6,177 nt of DNA from Acidimicrobiales bacterium (GCA_030037405.1 JASHRK010000073.1:1-6177), one strand, 5' to 3'; shown: positions 1-6,177, counted from the first letter of the stretch. Made by a program: numbers and translations. Notes: generated by a model not told the origin, from the sequence alone.

Positions 1-848
1 TGAGTGTGCTCCCCGGTGGCGCTGATCTGGGAGAGGCGCTCATCACCGACCCGAAGGTGCGTGTGATCGCGTTCACTGGCTCTACTCGGGCCGGACGAAC
101 GGTCGGTGCCCTGGCCGGGCAGCACCTGAAGCGGGTCCATCTCGAGCTTGGCGGCAACTCGGCGCTCGTCGTCATGGGCGACGTCGACGTCGAGAAGGCC
201 GTATCCGTCGCCGCCTTCGGTTCCTTCATGCACCAGGGCCAGATCTGCATGACCACGGGACGCCACCTGGTCGACGCTCGGATCGCTGCCGACTACACGG
301 AGCGGCTCGCCAAACACGCTGAGGTCCTCCCTGTCGGCGACCCTACGAGCGGACAGGTGGCCCTCGGTCCCATCATCGATGAGCGCCAGCGCGACCACGT
401 CCACTCTCTCGTCACCGCCAGCCTTGAAGCCGGAGCTCGGCTTGCCGCTGGAGGCACCTACGAGGGGCTCTTCTACCGCCCGACGGTCCTCGCGGAGACC
501 CCGCCCACGGCGCCGGCCTTCGTCGAAGAGGTGTTCGGCCCGGTCGCGCCGGTCGCGAGTTTCTCGAACGAGGATGAGGCGGTCGCTCTCGCAGCCGAGA
601 CCGGTTACGGGCTCTCCCTCGGAATCCTGGCGGCAGACGGCCTGAAGGCCCTGGAGCTGGCGTCTCGCATCCCTTCGGGGGCTGTCCACATCAATGACCA
701 GACGGTGGCCGACGAGGCGGTCATCCCGTTCGGCGGTGTCGGGGACTCGGGCAACGGGTCGCGAATGGGAGGGATCGCCAATCTGGACGCCTATACCGAG
801 ACCCAGTGGATCACCGCCCAGTCAGAGTTGCCGGGATACCCCTTCTGA
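1..848 (+). CDS. Aldehyde dehydrogenase family protein, C-terminal part (benzaldehyde/vanillin-dehydrogenase-like)
   Basis: This enzyme oxidises an aldehyde to the carboxylic acid with NAD(P)+ in the cytoplasm. The reading frame is open to the left edge (first full codon at position 3), so the true start lies outside. About 281 residues remain of a family usually near 480-500 residues long, and the N-terminal part of the cofactor fold is missing. Counting from the GTG at 6, the fragment keeps the nucleotide-binding FTGSTRAGR segment (residues 23-31), the LELGG motif with the general-base Glu47, the catalytic Cys81 in GQICMTTGR, and EEVFGP (174-179), whose second Glu contacts the cofactor ribose. 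PFGGVGDSG (241-249) and the aromatic C-terminus ending in GYPF resemble dehydrogenases acting on aromatic aldehydes such as benzaldehyde or vanillin. Family membership is firm; the substrate is an inference. The stop is TGA at 846-848. The next gene is convergent, so this is the last gene of its transcript. Confidence 0.95.
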   Translation, partial: SVLPGGADLGEALITDPKVRVIAFTGSTRAGRTVGALAGQHLKRVHLELGGNSALVVMGDVDVEKAVSVAAFGSFMHQGQICMTTGRHLVDARIAADYTERLAKHAEVLPVGDPTSGQVALGPIIDERQRDHVHSLVTASLEAGARLAAGGTYEGLFYRPTVLAETPPTAPAFVEEVFGPVAPVASFSNEDEAVALAAETGYGLSLGILAADGLKALELASRIPSGAVHINDQTVADEAVIPFGGVGDSGNGSRMGGIANLDAYTETQWITAQSELPGYPF

Positions 849-1073
849 CAGAGCGCCTCCGAGCCCGAGTGGCCACCAGGCTCGCTTGACAGAAGGCAAC
901 CCGCGTGAGGGCTCGTATGAGGAGGTCCGTTTCAATTCCACGCTCTTCACACGCCGTCAAAGCGGTGCGACACTGAGGCCGGCCGCCGCCGCGCCCTCTC
1001 GGAGCCCGGAAGACAGTCTCGGACGTGGAGATGACTACCGCACGGCAGGTGGGACCCCACGCGGCAGCCGGTA

Positions 1074-1115
1074 TTGTGGACATTTCACCGCGCATGCGCG
1101 CACTCAAGTCCACAA
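1074..1115. repeat. Palindromic intergenic repeat, copy 1
   Basis: The outer arms TTGTGGAC (1074-1081) and GTCCACAA (1108-1115) are perfect 8-bp inverted repeats. Between them lies a perfect 12-bp palindrome, CGCGCATGCGCG, at 1089-1100. The 38-bp unit 1076-1113 matches copy 2 at 36 of 38 positions; the first 28 bases and the last 6 are identical, and the two differences lie just before the right arm. As RNA or single-stranded DNA it could form an outer stem with a small inner hairpin. It could be a REP-like extragenic palindrome, a protein-binding site, or a leftover transposase-binding end. The sequence alone does not decide between these. Confidence 0.85.
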
Positions 1116-1154
1116 GACGAGACGTCGGCGCCCCTCGCGCCCCCGACCGCAAAG

Positions 1155-1194
1155 CGTGGACATTTCACCGCGCATGCGCGCACCCACGTCCACG
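1155..1194. repeat. Palindromic intergenic repeat, copy 2
   Basis: This copy starts exactly 80 bp after copy 1, with 42-43 bp of unrelated G+C-rich DNA between them. The arms are CGTGGAC (1155-1161) and GTCCACG (1188-1194), a perfect 7-bp inverted repeat, with the same 12-bp palindrome CGCGCATGCGCG at 1169-1180. At the base of the shared 6-bp stem the T-A pair of copy 1 (1075/1114) is replaced by a C-G pair (1155/1194), so pairing is kept although both bases changed. Both copies have the same orientation. Confidence 0.85.
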
Positions 1195-1319
1195 AAACGC
1201 AGTCCGCGCTCGGGTGCTCTTGTCGACCGAGTACAACGGTGGAGGGTGCCCGCGAGGTGGACGGCGATCGGCAACACGCCTGTTGTGTCAGGAGGGTCTC
1301 TCCGTCGCTTCGCGACCGT

Positions 1320-3020
1320 TTACGGTGTCGTAGAGGTGACGCTCTTGTAGACGTATTCGGCCTTGTAGGAGTCGAAGAGCGTCCGTCCAGAATAGAGAGT
1401 GATGAACTTTCCGACGAGCCTGTAATTCTGCGCGAACCACGACATTGAGGTTGACGTCCAAGGGATCGAGTCGCTGAACGGCCCTTTCAACTCCACGTAC
1501 TGAGCCGAGGCGAGGTTGTCGAACCACTGGATCTGGAACTCGACCGGATAGGGCGGAGACGGGTGGGGCGGCAACCCGTGGTCTTCCGCCAGGTACATGC
1601 CGAACGGATCGACCACCGCTGGGCAGCCTTGTCCAGAGGGCGTGAATCGGTTCGCGGCCAGCAAGTCCACGTAGTAGTCCGAGACGACGCAACTGCCGGG
1701 AGGGATCACGGAGTCGAGCGCAGGTGCTGGATTCGACGCTTCCGCAAGGTACGTGTTGCCGTAGCTGACCTCGTTCTCCACGAGGAACGAGAGCACTGCC
1801 AGCGCTGCTGCTGCGGCGACCAGGCGAGCCACAATCCTCGAGTGCCCGGCCAGAGCCAGCTTCTGTGCCCTCATGAAAGCGCCCACTCCCGACAACAAGC
1901 GGCTCAGCACCGGTCCCACCAGCAGCACGAGGAAGGAGACGGGGAAGTAGGCGTAGCCAAGGTTGAGAACCTCGGACACGAACATGCCTGCATATACGAT
2001 CGCTGCAGCCACCAGGCAATACCACTCCAAGAGGAGCAGGCGCCTTCGATGCGTCGCGAATACTGCGATCACGGCGGCCAGGAAGACGGCGCTTACGACG
2101 ACGGCAATAGGGGTCGGATCATGGAGGACGCCGGTTGCTTGCAGCGCCCTGACGCCCGAAGTTATTAGGAGCCGGCCCGTGAATGTCGTCGGCGCCGTTC
2201 CCGCTGCAAGGTTCCGGGTGAGCTGATCGGCAATCACCTCATGCAAGAAGGCATGTGGGGCTGCCAAGAGAAAGGGAACGCACGGCAGGCCGCCGAGGAG
2301 CACGCCTGCGGCGACGAAGGTGGTCTTGCGACGCGACCGGGCCAGACAGATGATGATCACAGCGAGGATGGGAAGGACTCCCCAGACCTTTACGACCGCC
2401 GCGAAACCGAAGCACACGCCAGCAAGGAGGACACGCCGATCCGTCGCGAGATCGCCCTTGCGGAACAAAAGGAGGGCGCCCAGCAGGTCGAAGAAGACGA
2501 GATAGGGCTCTAGCTCGACCCGAGGGTCGATCCATACCAGCCCCAGCCAGGTGGCAAAGAGAAACGAGGTGATGCCGACGGCGAGGCGCCCGGCCGGGCG
2601 CACGACCAGGCCGGCGAGGACGACGTTGGTCGCGATCGTGAGGGTCGTCAGGCACCGGGCGATGGCGAGCGACACGTCGGTCGTTCCCGCAAGGCGCCCG
2701 ACGAGGGCGACCGGCGCGAGGAGGAGCACGATCCCGGGTGGCTGCACGAAGACGAAGTCTCTGTAGGGCAGCACGCCGTTGACGAACCTCGTGGCGGAGC
2801 CGACATAGACACCCTCGTCGTACCCTTCGTTCCAGCCGAGCACACCGGTCAACACGTGCGGGAGGTTCAGCCAGTACGCTCCTATGCCGAGGGCGAGCAG
2901 GCCAGCCGCGACGGCGATGGCCGTGGACGGCGGTGCAAACTGGCGCCGGTGAGTCGGACGACGGAAATGTGTCGGCGGGCCGTCATGCCGCTCGGGCTGC
3001 GTTTCCTCGTTGTTCGGCAT
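1320..3020 (-). CDS. GT-C type integral membrane glycosyltransferase (GT39/ArnT/PMT-like)
   Basis: This 566-residue protein has about ten or eleven hydrophobic segments, beginning near residues 33-50 and ending near 397-415, followed by a soluble C-terminal domain (about 416-566). After the first membrane segment the outer loop carries YDEGVY (67-72), with the Asp68-Glu69 pair where GT-C enzymes keep their catalytic or metal-binding acid. PYRDFVFVQPPG (85-96) follows, then a second acidic loop, DPRVELEPY (165-173). This layout fits polyprenyl-phosphate-sugar-dependent transferases that add a sugar to a lipid, glycan or protein on the outer membrane face. The C-terminal segment CVVSDYYVDLLAANRF (444-459) resembles the extracytoplasmic tail of such enzymes. 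Donor and acceptor cannot be read from the sequence. ATG at 3018-3020 is the only usable start: no ATG, GTG or TTG lies upstream before the in-frame stop at 3087-3089. The gene is 141 bp downstream of the S53 peptidase on the same strand. The stop is TAA. Confidence 0.85.
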   Translation of the reverse strand: MPNNEETQPERHDGPPTHFRRPTHRRQFAPPSTAIAVAAGLLALGIGAYWLNLPHVLTGVLGWNEGYDEGVYVGSATRFVNGVLPYRDFVFVQPPGIVLLLAPVALVGRLAGTTDVSLAIARCLTTLTIATNVVLAGLVVRPAGRLAVGITSFLFATWLGLVWIDPRVELEPYLVFFDLLGALLLFRKGDLATDRRVLLAGVCFGFAAVVKVWGVLPILAVIIICLARSRRKTTFVAAGVLLGGLPCVPFLLAAPHAFLHEVIADQLTRNLAAGTAPTTFTGRLLITSGVRALQATGVLHDPTPIAVVVSAVFLAAVIAVFATHRRRLLLLEWYCLVAAAIVYAGMFVSEVLNLGYAYFPVSFLVLLVGPVLSRLLSGVGAFMRAQKLALAGHSRIVARLVAAAAALAVLSFLVENEVSYGNTYLAEASNPAPALDSVIPPGSCVVSDYYVDLLAANRFTPSGQGCPAVVDPFGMYLAEDHGLPPHPSPPYPVEFQIQWFDNLASAQYVELKGPFSDSIPWTSTSMSWFAQNYRLVGKFITLYSGRTLFDSYKAEYVYKSVTSTTP

Positions 3021-3026
3021 CCTCCT
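3021..3026 (-). promoter_or_regulatory. Shine-Dalgarno-like AGGAGG directly abutting the glycosyltransferase ATG
   Basis: On the minus strand the bases just before the start codon are AGGAGG with no spacer, whereas 5-9 bases is usual. No other in-frame start downstream would give normal spacing without removing the first membrane segment. The match may be chance, or initiation here may be inefficient. Confidence 0.4.
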
Positions 3027-3161
3027 CGCTTCCCCAGCGGTCCCGCGACGACCACGAGCGCGACGCCACCCTGGCGGTCCGAATGCTCACTTTCTAGCAA
3101 ACGACCGGTTCAATGCGTCTTGGCAAAGCGCTGCGACACGAGGGCCGTGCCCGCCGCGAAG
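3027..3161 (-). other. Intergenic gap between the S53 peptidase and the glycosyltransferase
   Basis: This gap has no gene. A small inverted repeat, GGGC-CGT-GCCC (3142-3152), lies just past the peptidase stop but has no T tract. The stretch at about 3088-3118 is less G+C-rich than its surroundings and contains TTGAAC and TAGAAA on the minus strand, but they are only about 11 bp apart, too close for a standard promoter. Whether the glycosyltransferase has its own promoter or is read from the peptidase transcript is open. Confidence 0.4.
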
Positions 3162-6041
3162 CTAGGCGACGCCGAGGCCCTCGATTATGAGACGCCCCTT
3201 GCTCGCCGCCTCGAGGGTGATCGTCGCCCGCCGTAGTGCGATCGATGGCAGCTGGATCACGACGCCGTGACGGGTCGTGGGGGCGTAGGTGTTCACGGTC
3301 CTGAGGAGACGGCCGTTGACGTAGACGGCGAGGCGACCGCAGGAGGGGCACTTGGTCACAACCGGTGCGACCTGGCCGATCTCGGCACCGACAAGGCGCA
3401 GCTCGGCTCTCTCGGTCGTCGTCTCCAAGTAGGAGTGGAGGTAGTAGGCAGCTCCGCTGTGGCGGGTCCAACCCGCCGTAACAGGACGGAGGGACTTCGC
3501 GGAGAGGGGAAGAGCCGTGCAGTCATCGGGGGACCAGGACGAGTAGAGGCCTGACTGGAGCCTCGCACGGGCACTGAAGCAGTACTCGTCGCCGGCCATG
3601 GCGTGTGTCAGCTCGACAGAGCTGCTCGTCGTCCCTTGCCAGCTCGACGGGTAGACGTAGTCGCCGTAGTACTCACTGTTCCAGCGAGCCGCTCTGTAGC
3701 GCACGTCGTAGGCCGCAACCGGAGACGACGCCCCCGCGACCGAGTAGCGAACGGGAAGCGTCTTGTCGAGCTCGAAGGCGAGTGTCGGGCTCGTGACCCT
3801 CACGTCGGGTGCGACCTCGTAGCTGAACTCGTCGGCGGCGCTGACCGGGCTCTCGGTAAGACCGTCCTCGACGATCATGCGCAGGTTGACCGTGCGTGCC
3901 GTCGATGTCGGCAGCACAGCGGTGCAGCGCGTCGTCGAGGTGCAGGAGGCGACCGCCGTCTTCGAGCCGACCAGGAGCTCGTCTGCCCCGGCGATGGGGA
4001 GGAAGCCGGTGCCGGTGATAGTGACGGTCGTCGCCGCGCTCGTCGCGCCGATGTCCGGGGAGACGGCCGTGATCGAGCTGGAGGCAAGCTTCGTCCTGTA
4101 GTTCCAGCACATGAGAGCAGCCAGCCCGGGATAGAAGGCGCTCGACGAACCGGACGATGTCCGTCCGCTCACGATAGGTGTACCGAGGCCGCTCGCCATG
4201 TCGTAGCCGGCCGTCGCGGGGTAGAGACCACCGGAGTAGCCAGAGGCCGTGTCGTCGTTGTCACCGCTCGTCACGTCGTAGAGAGCCTCGTGAGCGCCGT
4301 TCGGCTCGTCGTATATGTACGAGCTGTCGGCGCTTGCAACTTCGTAGAGCCCTTCGGGCAGCACGCCAGGGTCACCCGAGCCGTAGTCGCTGCAGAACGG
4401 CGAGTCGTCGATAAGGGCGGCGACGGCGGCCCAGAGGGGTGTTGCCGCACTCGTGCCGCCCCAGCCGCCCTGCCACAGTCCCTCGTAGTACGCCACGTAC
4501 CCGGTCTCCGGGGCGGCATCGGCCGAGACGTCCGGCACCTGGCGTAGCAGGGCGTTGCTGCTCGACGACGCGCAGTTCGTTGAATCCACCTGCGAATCTT
4601 GGTTGACCAGGCCCGGTATCGCCGACTGGTCCTGGTAGGAGGGCATGCAGAAGGTGCTGGAGACTCCCCCTCCGCCTGCTCCGCTTCCGTCGTTCCACAC
4701 GTCTTCGGAGCCGGTCCCGATCGAAGTACCGCCGACGCCGACGACATAGGGCTGGCCGGCTGGGTCCTCGACAGAGAGGGAGCTCTGCTGTGTCGATCCG
4801 GGATCGTCGAGACAGTCCGTGGAGCCGGTGTCGCCTGCAGACGCGAAGACGGTCTCGCCCTGCGAGTTCGCCTGCTCGAAGAGCGCTTGCTCGGCCTCTA
4901 GGTACGAAGAACCGCTCTCGCTGAGAACGTCGAGCTCGCACAGACCCCAGGACGTCGAGATCACCTGGTCGCTGTCCTGGTCTATGACGGCCTCGTAGTC
5001 GTCGTAGTTCGACGTTCCAGTGTTCGGCGCCTGGTAGACGTCGATCGTCGCATCCGGGGCAAGGCCCATGACGTCTTCGATGTCGAGCGCAGCCTCGCCC
5101 GAGCCGGCCCCGCTACCGGCTCCGCCGTCGATTTCGTGGTAGTCGACGTGGGGCGAGATCCCATAGCACTTGGCGTAGGCAGAGATGTCGCTTTCCAGGT
5201 TGGGCTCGAACTCGATCAAAGCCACGTGGACGTCCTGGCCGAGGTCGCCCATCTCGTAAAGCGGTGTCATCGAGTAGTAGGAGGCGAGGTCGTTTGCCGT
5301 GTAGGAGTCGTAGTAGGCGGCCGCGTCCGTGGCGTCTGCGCAGGGCTGCGGACCGGCTGTGTGGGTGACCGCAGGCCTCATAGTCGTCTCGAGGCTCCTC
5401 GTATGAGGATCTGGGGAAAGCTCCCGCAGAGCAACGCTCTGGGCTCGTTGAAGGTCGTTCAGGCCGATGATCCCCTGGACGTCGCCGGCGATCGCGGCCG
5501 GGACCATCGGCTTGCTCTCGTTCGCGAAGACATCCTGTCCACCCGCGAGCCGGTAGCGACCGATCGTCGTATGGAGCGCGACCTCCGCCGTGCCGACCGT
5601 CGTCGAGAGGTGGATCGCGAGGCGGTCGCTCGCGACCGAGTCGAGCCTGAAGCCCTCCTCCTCGAGGACTGTCTCCACCTGCTGGAGCTCTGCAAGCGAG
5701 GGACCGAAGCGCTCCCCGAACTGACCGCGGCGAAGGAAGTGGTGGTAGAGAGGCGACGACTGGTCCGAGAGGTCGGCTAGGAACTCCTGCAGTGCCTGAG
5801 GATGGGGCAGCCGGAGCGTGACGTCGAGACGGAGAGGTCGTTCGGCTTGGGCAGCCCCGAGGAGGACGGGTCCCTTGCCCAGCGTCGGGGCCGGAGAGCC
5901 CTTCAGGGCGACGAGCGGGTGCAGCGGAGGGATCGTGACTCCGGATGCCTTTGCCACCGGGGCGGAAGGCAACAGCATCGCCAGGGGTGCCAAGGCGAAC
6001 CCTGCCAGCCACAGCGATGGCGGCTTGTGCTTCCGTCCCAT
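3162..6041 (-). CDS. Secreted S53 (sedolisin/kumamolisin) serine-carboxyl peptidase with TIG, FN3-like and C-terminal beta modules
   Basis: This is an exported 959-residue endopeptidase pro-enzyme. The signal peptide has an RKHK n-region, a hydrophobic core (about 9-24) and a likely cut after A30-K31-A32. A pro-kumamolisin activation domain follows (about 65-205), then the catalytic domain (about 240-626). The S53 active site is complete: Glu316 and Asp320 in GEAALDIED, oxyanion Asp404 in SAGDTGS, and nucleophile Ser531 in GGTSAATP. The calcium site appears kept, with Asp589-Val590 and Gly612/Asp614 in AGYDMASGLGTP. Beyond this lie an IPT/TIG domain (about 656-742), a fibronectin-III-like module (about 746-845; YDVRYR, YCFSARAR) and a final beta module (about 857-959) with CPSC at 898-901. 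S53 enzymes typically cut proteins at acidic pH after self-removal of the propeptide. The catalytic domain has very few basic residues, which fits that. Typical S53 enzymes without such tails are about 550-650 residues. The start is supported by GGAGG five bases upstream. It is divergent from the right-edge gene. Confidence 0.96.
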   Translation of the reverse strand: MGRKHKPPSLWLAGFALAPLAMLLPSAPVAKASGVTIPPLHPLVALKGSPAPTLGKGPVLLGAAQAERPLRLDVTLRLPHPQALQEFLADLSDQSSPLYHHFLRRGQFGERFGPSLAELQQVETVLEEEGFRLDSVASDRLAIHLSTTVGTAEVALHTTIGRYRLAGGQDVFANESKPMVPAAIAGDVQGIIGLNDLQRAQSVALRELSPDPHTRSLETTMRPAVTHTAGPQPCADATDAAAYYDSYTANDLASYYSMTPLYEMGDLGQDVHVALIEFEPNLESDISAYAKCYGISPHVDYHEIDGGAGSGAGSGEAALDIEDVMGLAPDATIDVYQAPNTGTSNYDDYEAVIDQDSDQVISTSWGLCELDVLSESGSSYLEAEQALFEQANSQGETVFASAGDTGSTDCLDDPGSTQQSSLSVEDPAGQPYVVGVGGTSIGTGSEDVWNDGSGAGGGGVSSTFCMPSYQDQSAIPGLVNQDSQVDSTNCASSSSNALLRQVPDVSADAAPETGYVAYYEGLWQGGWGGTSAATPLWAAVAALIDDSPFCSDYGSGDPGVLPEGLYEVASADSSYIYDEPNGAHEALYDVTSGDNDDTASGYSGGLYPATAGYDMASGLGTPIVSGRTSSGSSSAFYPGLAALMCWNYRTKLASSSITAVSPDIGATSAATTVTITGTGFLPIAGADELLVGSKTAVASCTSTTRCTAVLPTSTARTVNLRMIVEDGLTESPVSAADEFSYEVAPDVRVTSPTLAFELDKTLPVRYSVAGASSPVAAYDVRYRAARWNSEYYGDYVYPSSWQGTTSSSVELTHAMAGDEYCFSARARLQSGLYSSWSPDDCTALPLSAKSLRPVTAGWTRHSGAAYYLHSYLETTTERAELRLVGAEIGQVAPVVTKCPSCGRLAVYVNGRLLRTVNTYAPTTRHGVVIQLPSIALRRATITLEAASKGRLIIEGLGVA

Positions 6042-6111
6042 TCGATCCTCCGGCCGTCTGGCGCGATCGTAGGCGCCCCAACTCGGCTCGGTACGTGATA
6101 GAAGCTTCGGC
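6042..6111. promoter_or_regulatory. Divergent promoter region between the S53 peptidase and the right-edge gene
   Basis: This 70-bp gap must hold signals for both genes unless either is read from further away. On the minus strand TACGAT (plus-strand 6066-6071) fits a -10 element and would place the transcript start about 18 bases before the peptidase ATG; no good -35 is seen. On the plus strand TAGAAG (6099-6104) ends seven bases before the GTG and could be a -10 for a leaderless message, or its AGAAG part a weak ribosome site. Short palindromes CGGCCG (6051-6056) and GAAGCTTC (6101-6108) are present. Confidence 0.35.
6047..6051 (-). promoter_or_regulatory. Ribosome binding site of the S53 peptidase
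   Basis: On the minus strand GGAGG stands five bases (ATCGA) before the ATG at 6041-6039. This normal spacing supports the chosen start, which also gives a complete signal peptide. Confidence 0.75.
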
Positions 6112-6177
6112 GTGGAGGTCCACGATCACATCGAGGCGCTCGGGCGCGAGGGCGCTCTGCTGGTGGCCGCCGCCCGG
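6112..6177 (+). CDS. N-terminus of a probable mycothiol-dependent maleylpyruvate isomerase family / DinB-like protein (partial)
   Basis: Only 22 codons are inside the window; the gene continues past the right edge and is too short here to appear in an ordinary ORF list. The reading starts at GTG with VEVHDHIEALGREGALL and continues into an alanine-rich helix. This pattern of a short start, then H-I-x-A-L-x-x-E-G-x-L-L, is what I know from the first helix of the mycothiol-dependent maleylpyruvate isomerase N-terminal (MDMPI_N, DinB-like) family, where a helix bundle binds a metal ion and mycothiol. The diagnostic later parts (the TCPGW-like motif and metal-ligand histidines) lie outside, so the call rests on a short stretch. 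A weak AGAAG lies seven bases upstream. It is transcribed away from the S53 peptidase. Confidence 0.45.
   Translation, partial: MEVHDHIEALGREGALLVAAAR

Larger units (their letters stand above)
849..1319. other. Convergent intergenic region without a credible gene
   Basis: This 471-bp gap separates the 3' ends of the plus-strand aldehyde dehydrogenase and the minus-strand glycosyltransferase, so no promoter is needed here. Open frames across it are arginine- and proline-rich, have no recognisable domain, and mostly overlap the flanking genes out of frame. The main content is the pair of palindromic repeats at 1074-1115 and 1155-1194. Smaller inverted repeats are CGAGCC/GGCTCG (860-865 and 879-884), GTGGG/CCCAC (1049-1053 and 1056-1060) and CAACA/TGTTG (1272-1276 and 1281-1285). 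The first and last could help end transcription of the two flanking genes, but neither is followed by a T tract, so no terminator is called. Confidence 0.7.

Noticed and set aside
860..884. CGAGCC/GGCTCG hairpin after the aldehyde dehydrogenase as an intrinsic terminator
   Set aside because: It has a 6-bp stem with a 13-base loop and no T tract afterwards, which is too weak to call.
886..921. TTGACA box resembling a -35 element
   Set aside because: No -10 hexamer lies at 16-19 bp; the nearest candidates are 22-24 bp away. No gene follows on the plus strand.
905..976. Short plus-strand frame GTG...TGA (23 residues) preceded by AGAAGG
   Set aside because: It is very short and basic, with no support beyond a chance Shine-Dalgarno match. 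It could not be told from random sequence.
811..1152. 113-residue minus-strand open frame over the start of the intergenic region
   Set aside because: It has low-complexity Arg-rich composition, overlaps the dehydrogenase end on the opposite strand, and shows no convincing ribosome site or domain.
1074..1194. Two direct repeats with a ~42-bp spacer, resembling a minimal CRISPR
   Set aside because: There are only two copies with one spacer, the repeat has unusual nested palindromes, and no cas gene is visible. A single spacer cannot support an array.
1272..1285. CAACA/TGTTG hairpin after the glycosyltransferase stop as a terminator
   Set aside because: It has only a 5-bp stem, mixed base composition and no T tract on the minus strand.
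694..1350. 218-residue plus-strand open frame crossing the end of the aldehyde dehydrogenase and the intergenic repeats
   Set aside because: It starts out of frame inside the dehydrogenase, is rich in Arg, Ser and Pro, and translates the DNA repeats, with no recognisable domain.
3603..4547. 314-residue plus-strand open frame antisense to the S53 gene
   Set aside because: It is Arg/Val-rich without domains, and it lies wholly opposite a well-supported coding sequence whose catalytic motifs are intact. It is a by-product of high G+C.

Overview
The window reads as a stretch of a GC-rich actinobacterial chromosome. The grounds are high G+C with G/C-ending codons, GTG starts, a secreted S53 peptidase carrying a C-terminal tail that I recognise from actinobacterial exoproteins, and the first 22 codons of what looks like a mycothiol-dependent DinB/maleylpyruvate-isomerase-type enzyme (mycothiol is an actinobacterial thiol). 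Class-level placement, for example Acidimicrobiia or Thermoleophilia, cannot be settled from this sequence alone.

Layout from left to right. (1) Positions 1-848, plus strand: the C-terminal ~280 residues of an NAD(P)-dependent aldehyde dehydrogenase, cut by the left edge. (2) Positions 849-1319: a 471-bp gap between the convergent 3' ends of two genes. It holds no credible gene but contains two nearly identical 38-bp palindromic repeats set exactly 80 bp apart. (3) Positions 1320-3020, minus strand: a 566-residue multi-pass membrane protein of the GT-C (GT39/ArnT-like) glycosyltransferase type. (4) Positions 3162-6041, minus strand: a 959-residue secreted pro-enzyme of the sedolisin/kumamolisin family (S53) with signal peptide, propeptide, complete catalytic site, IPT/TIG domain, fibronectin-III-like module and a C-terminal beta module with a CxxC pair. 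(5) Positions 6042-6111: a 70-bp divergent promoter region. (6) Positions 6112-6177, plus strand: the start of a gene that runs off the right edge.

The protease and glycosyltransferase lie on the same strand, 141 bp apart, with the protease first. They may share a transcript, but no sequence evidence ties their functions together. The aldehyde dehydrogenase and the right-edge gene look like unrelated neighbours. No phage, CRISPR array, tRNA, rRNA or intact insertion sequence is visible. The most notable signals are the paired repeats, whose outer stems show one compensatory base-pair change, and the extreme acidity of the protease catalytic domain (about 62 Asp/Glu against one Lys and one Arg by hand count). 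I do not see a clearly new multi-gene system.
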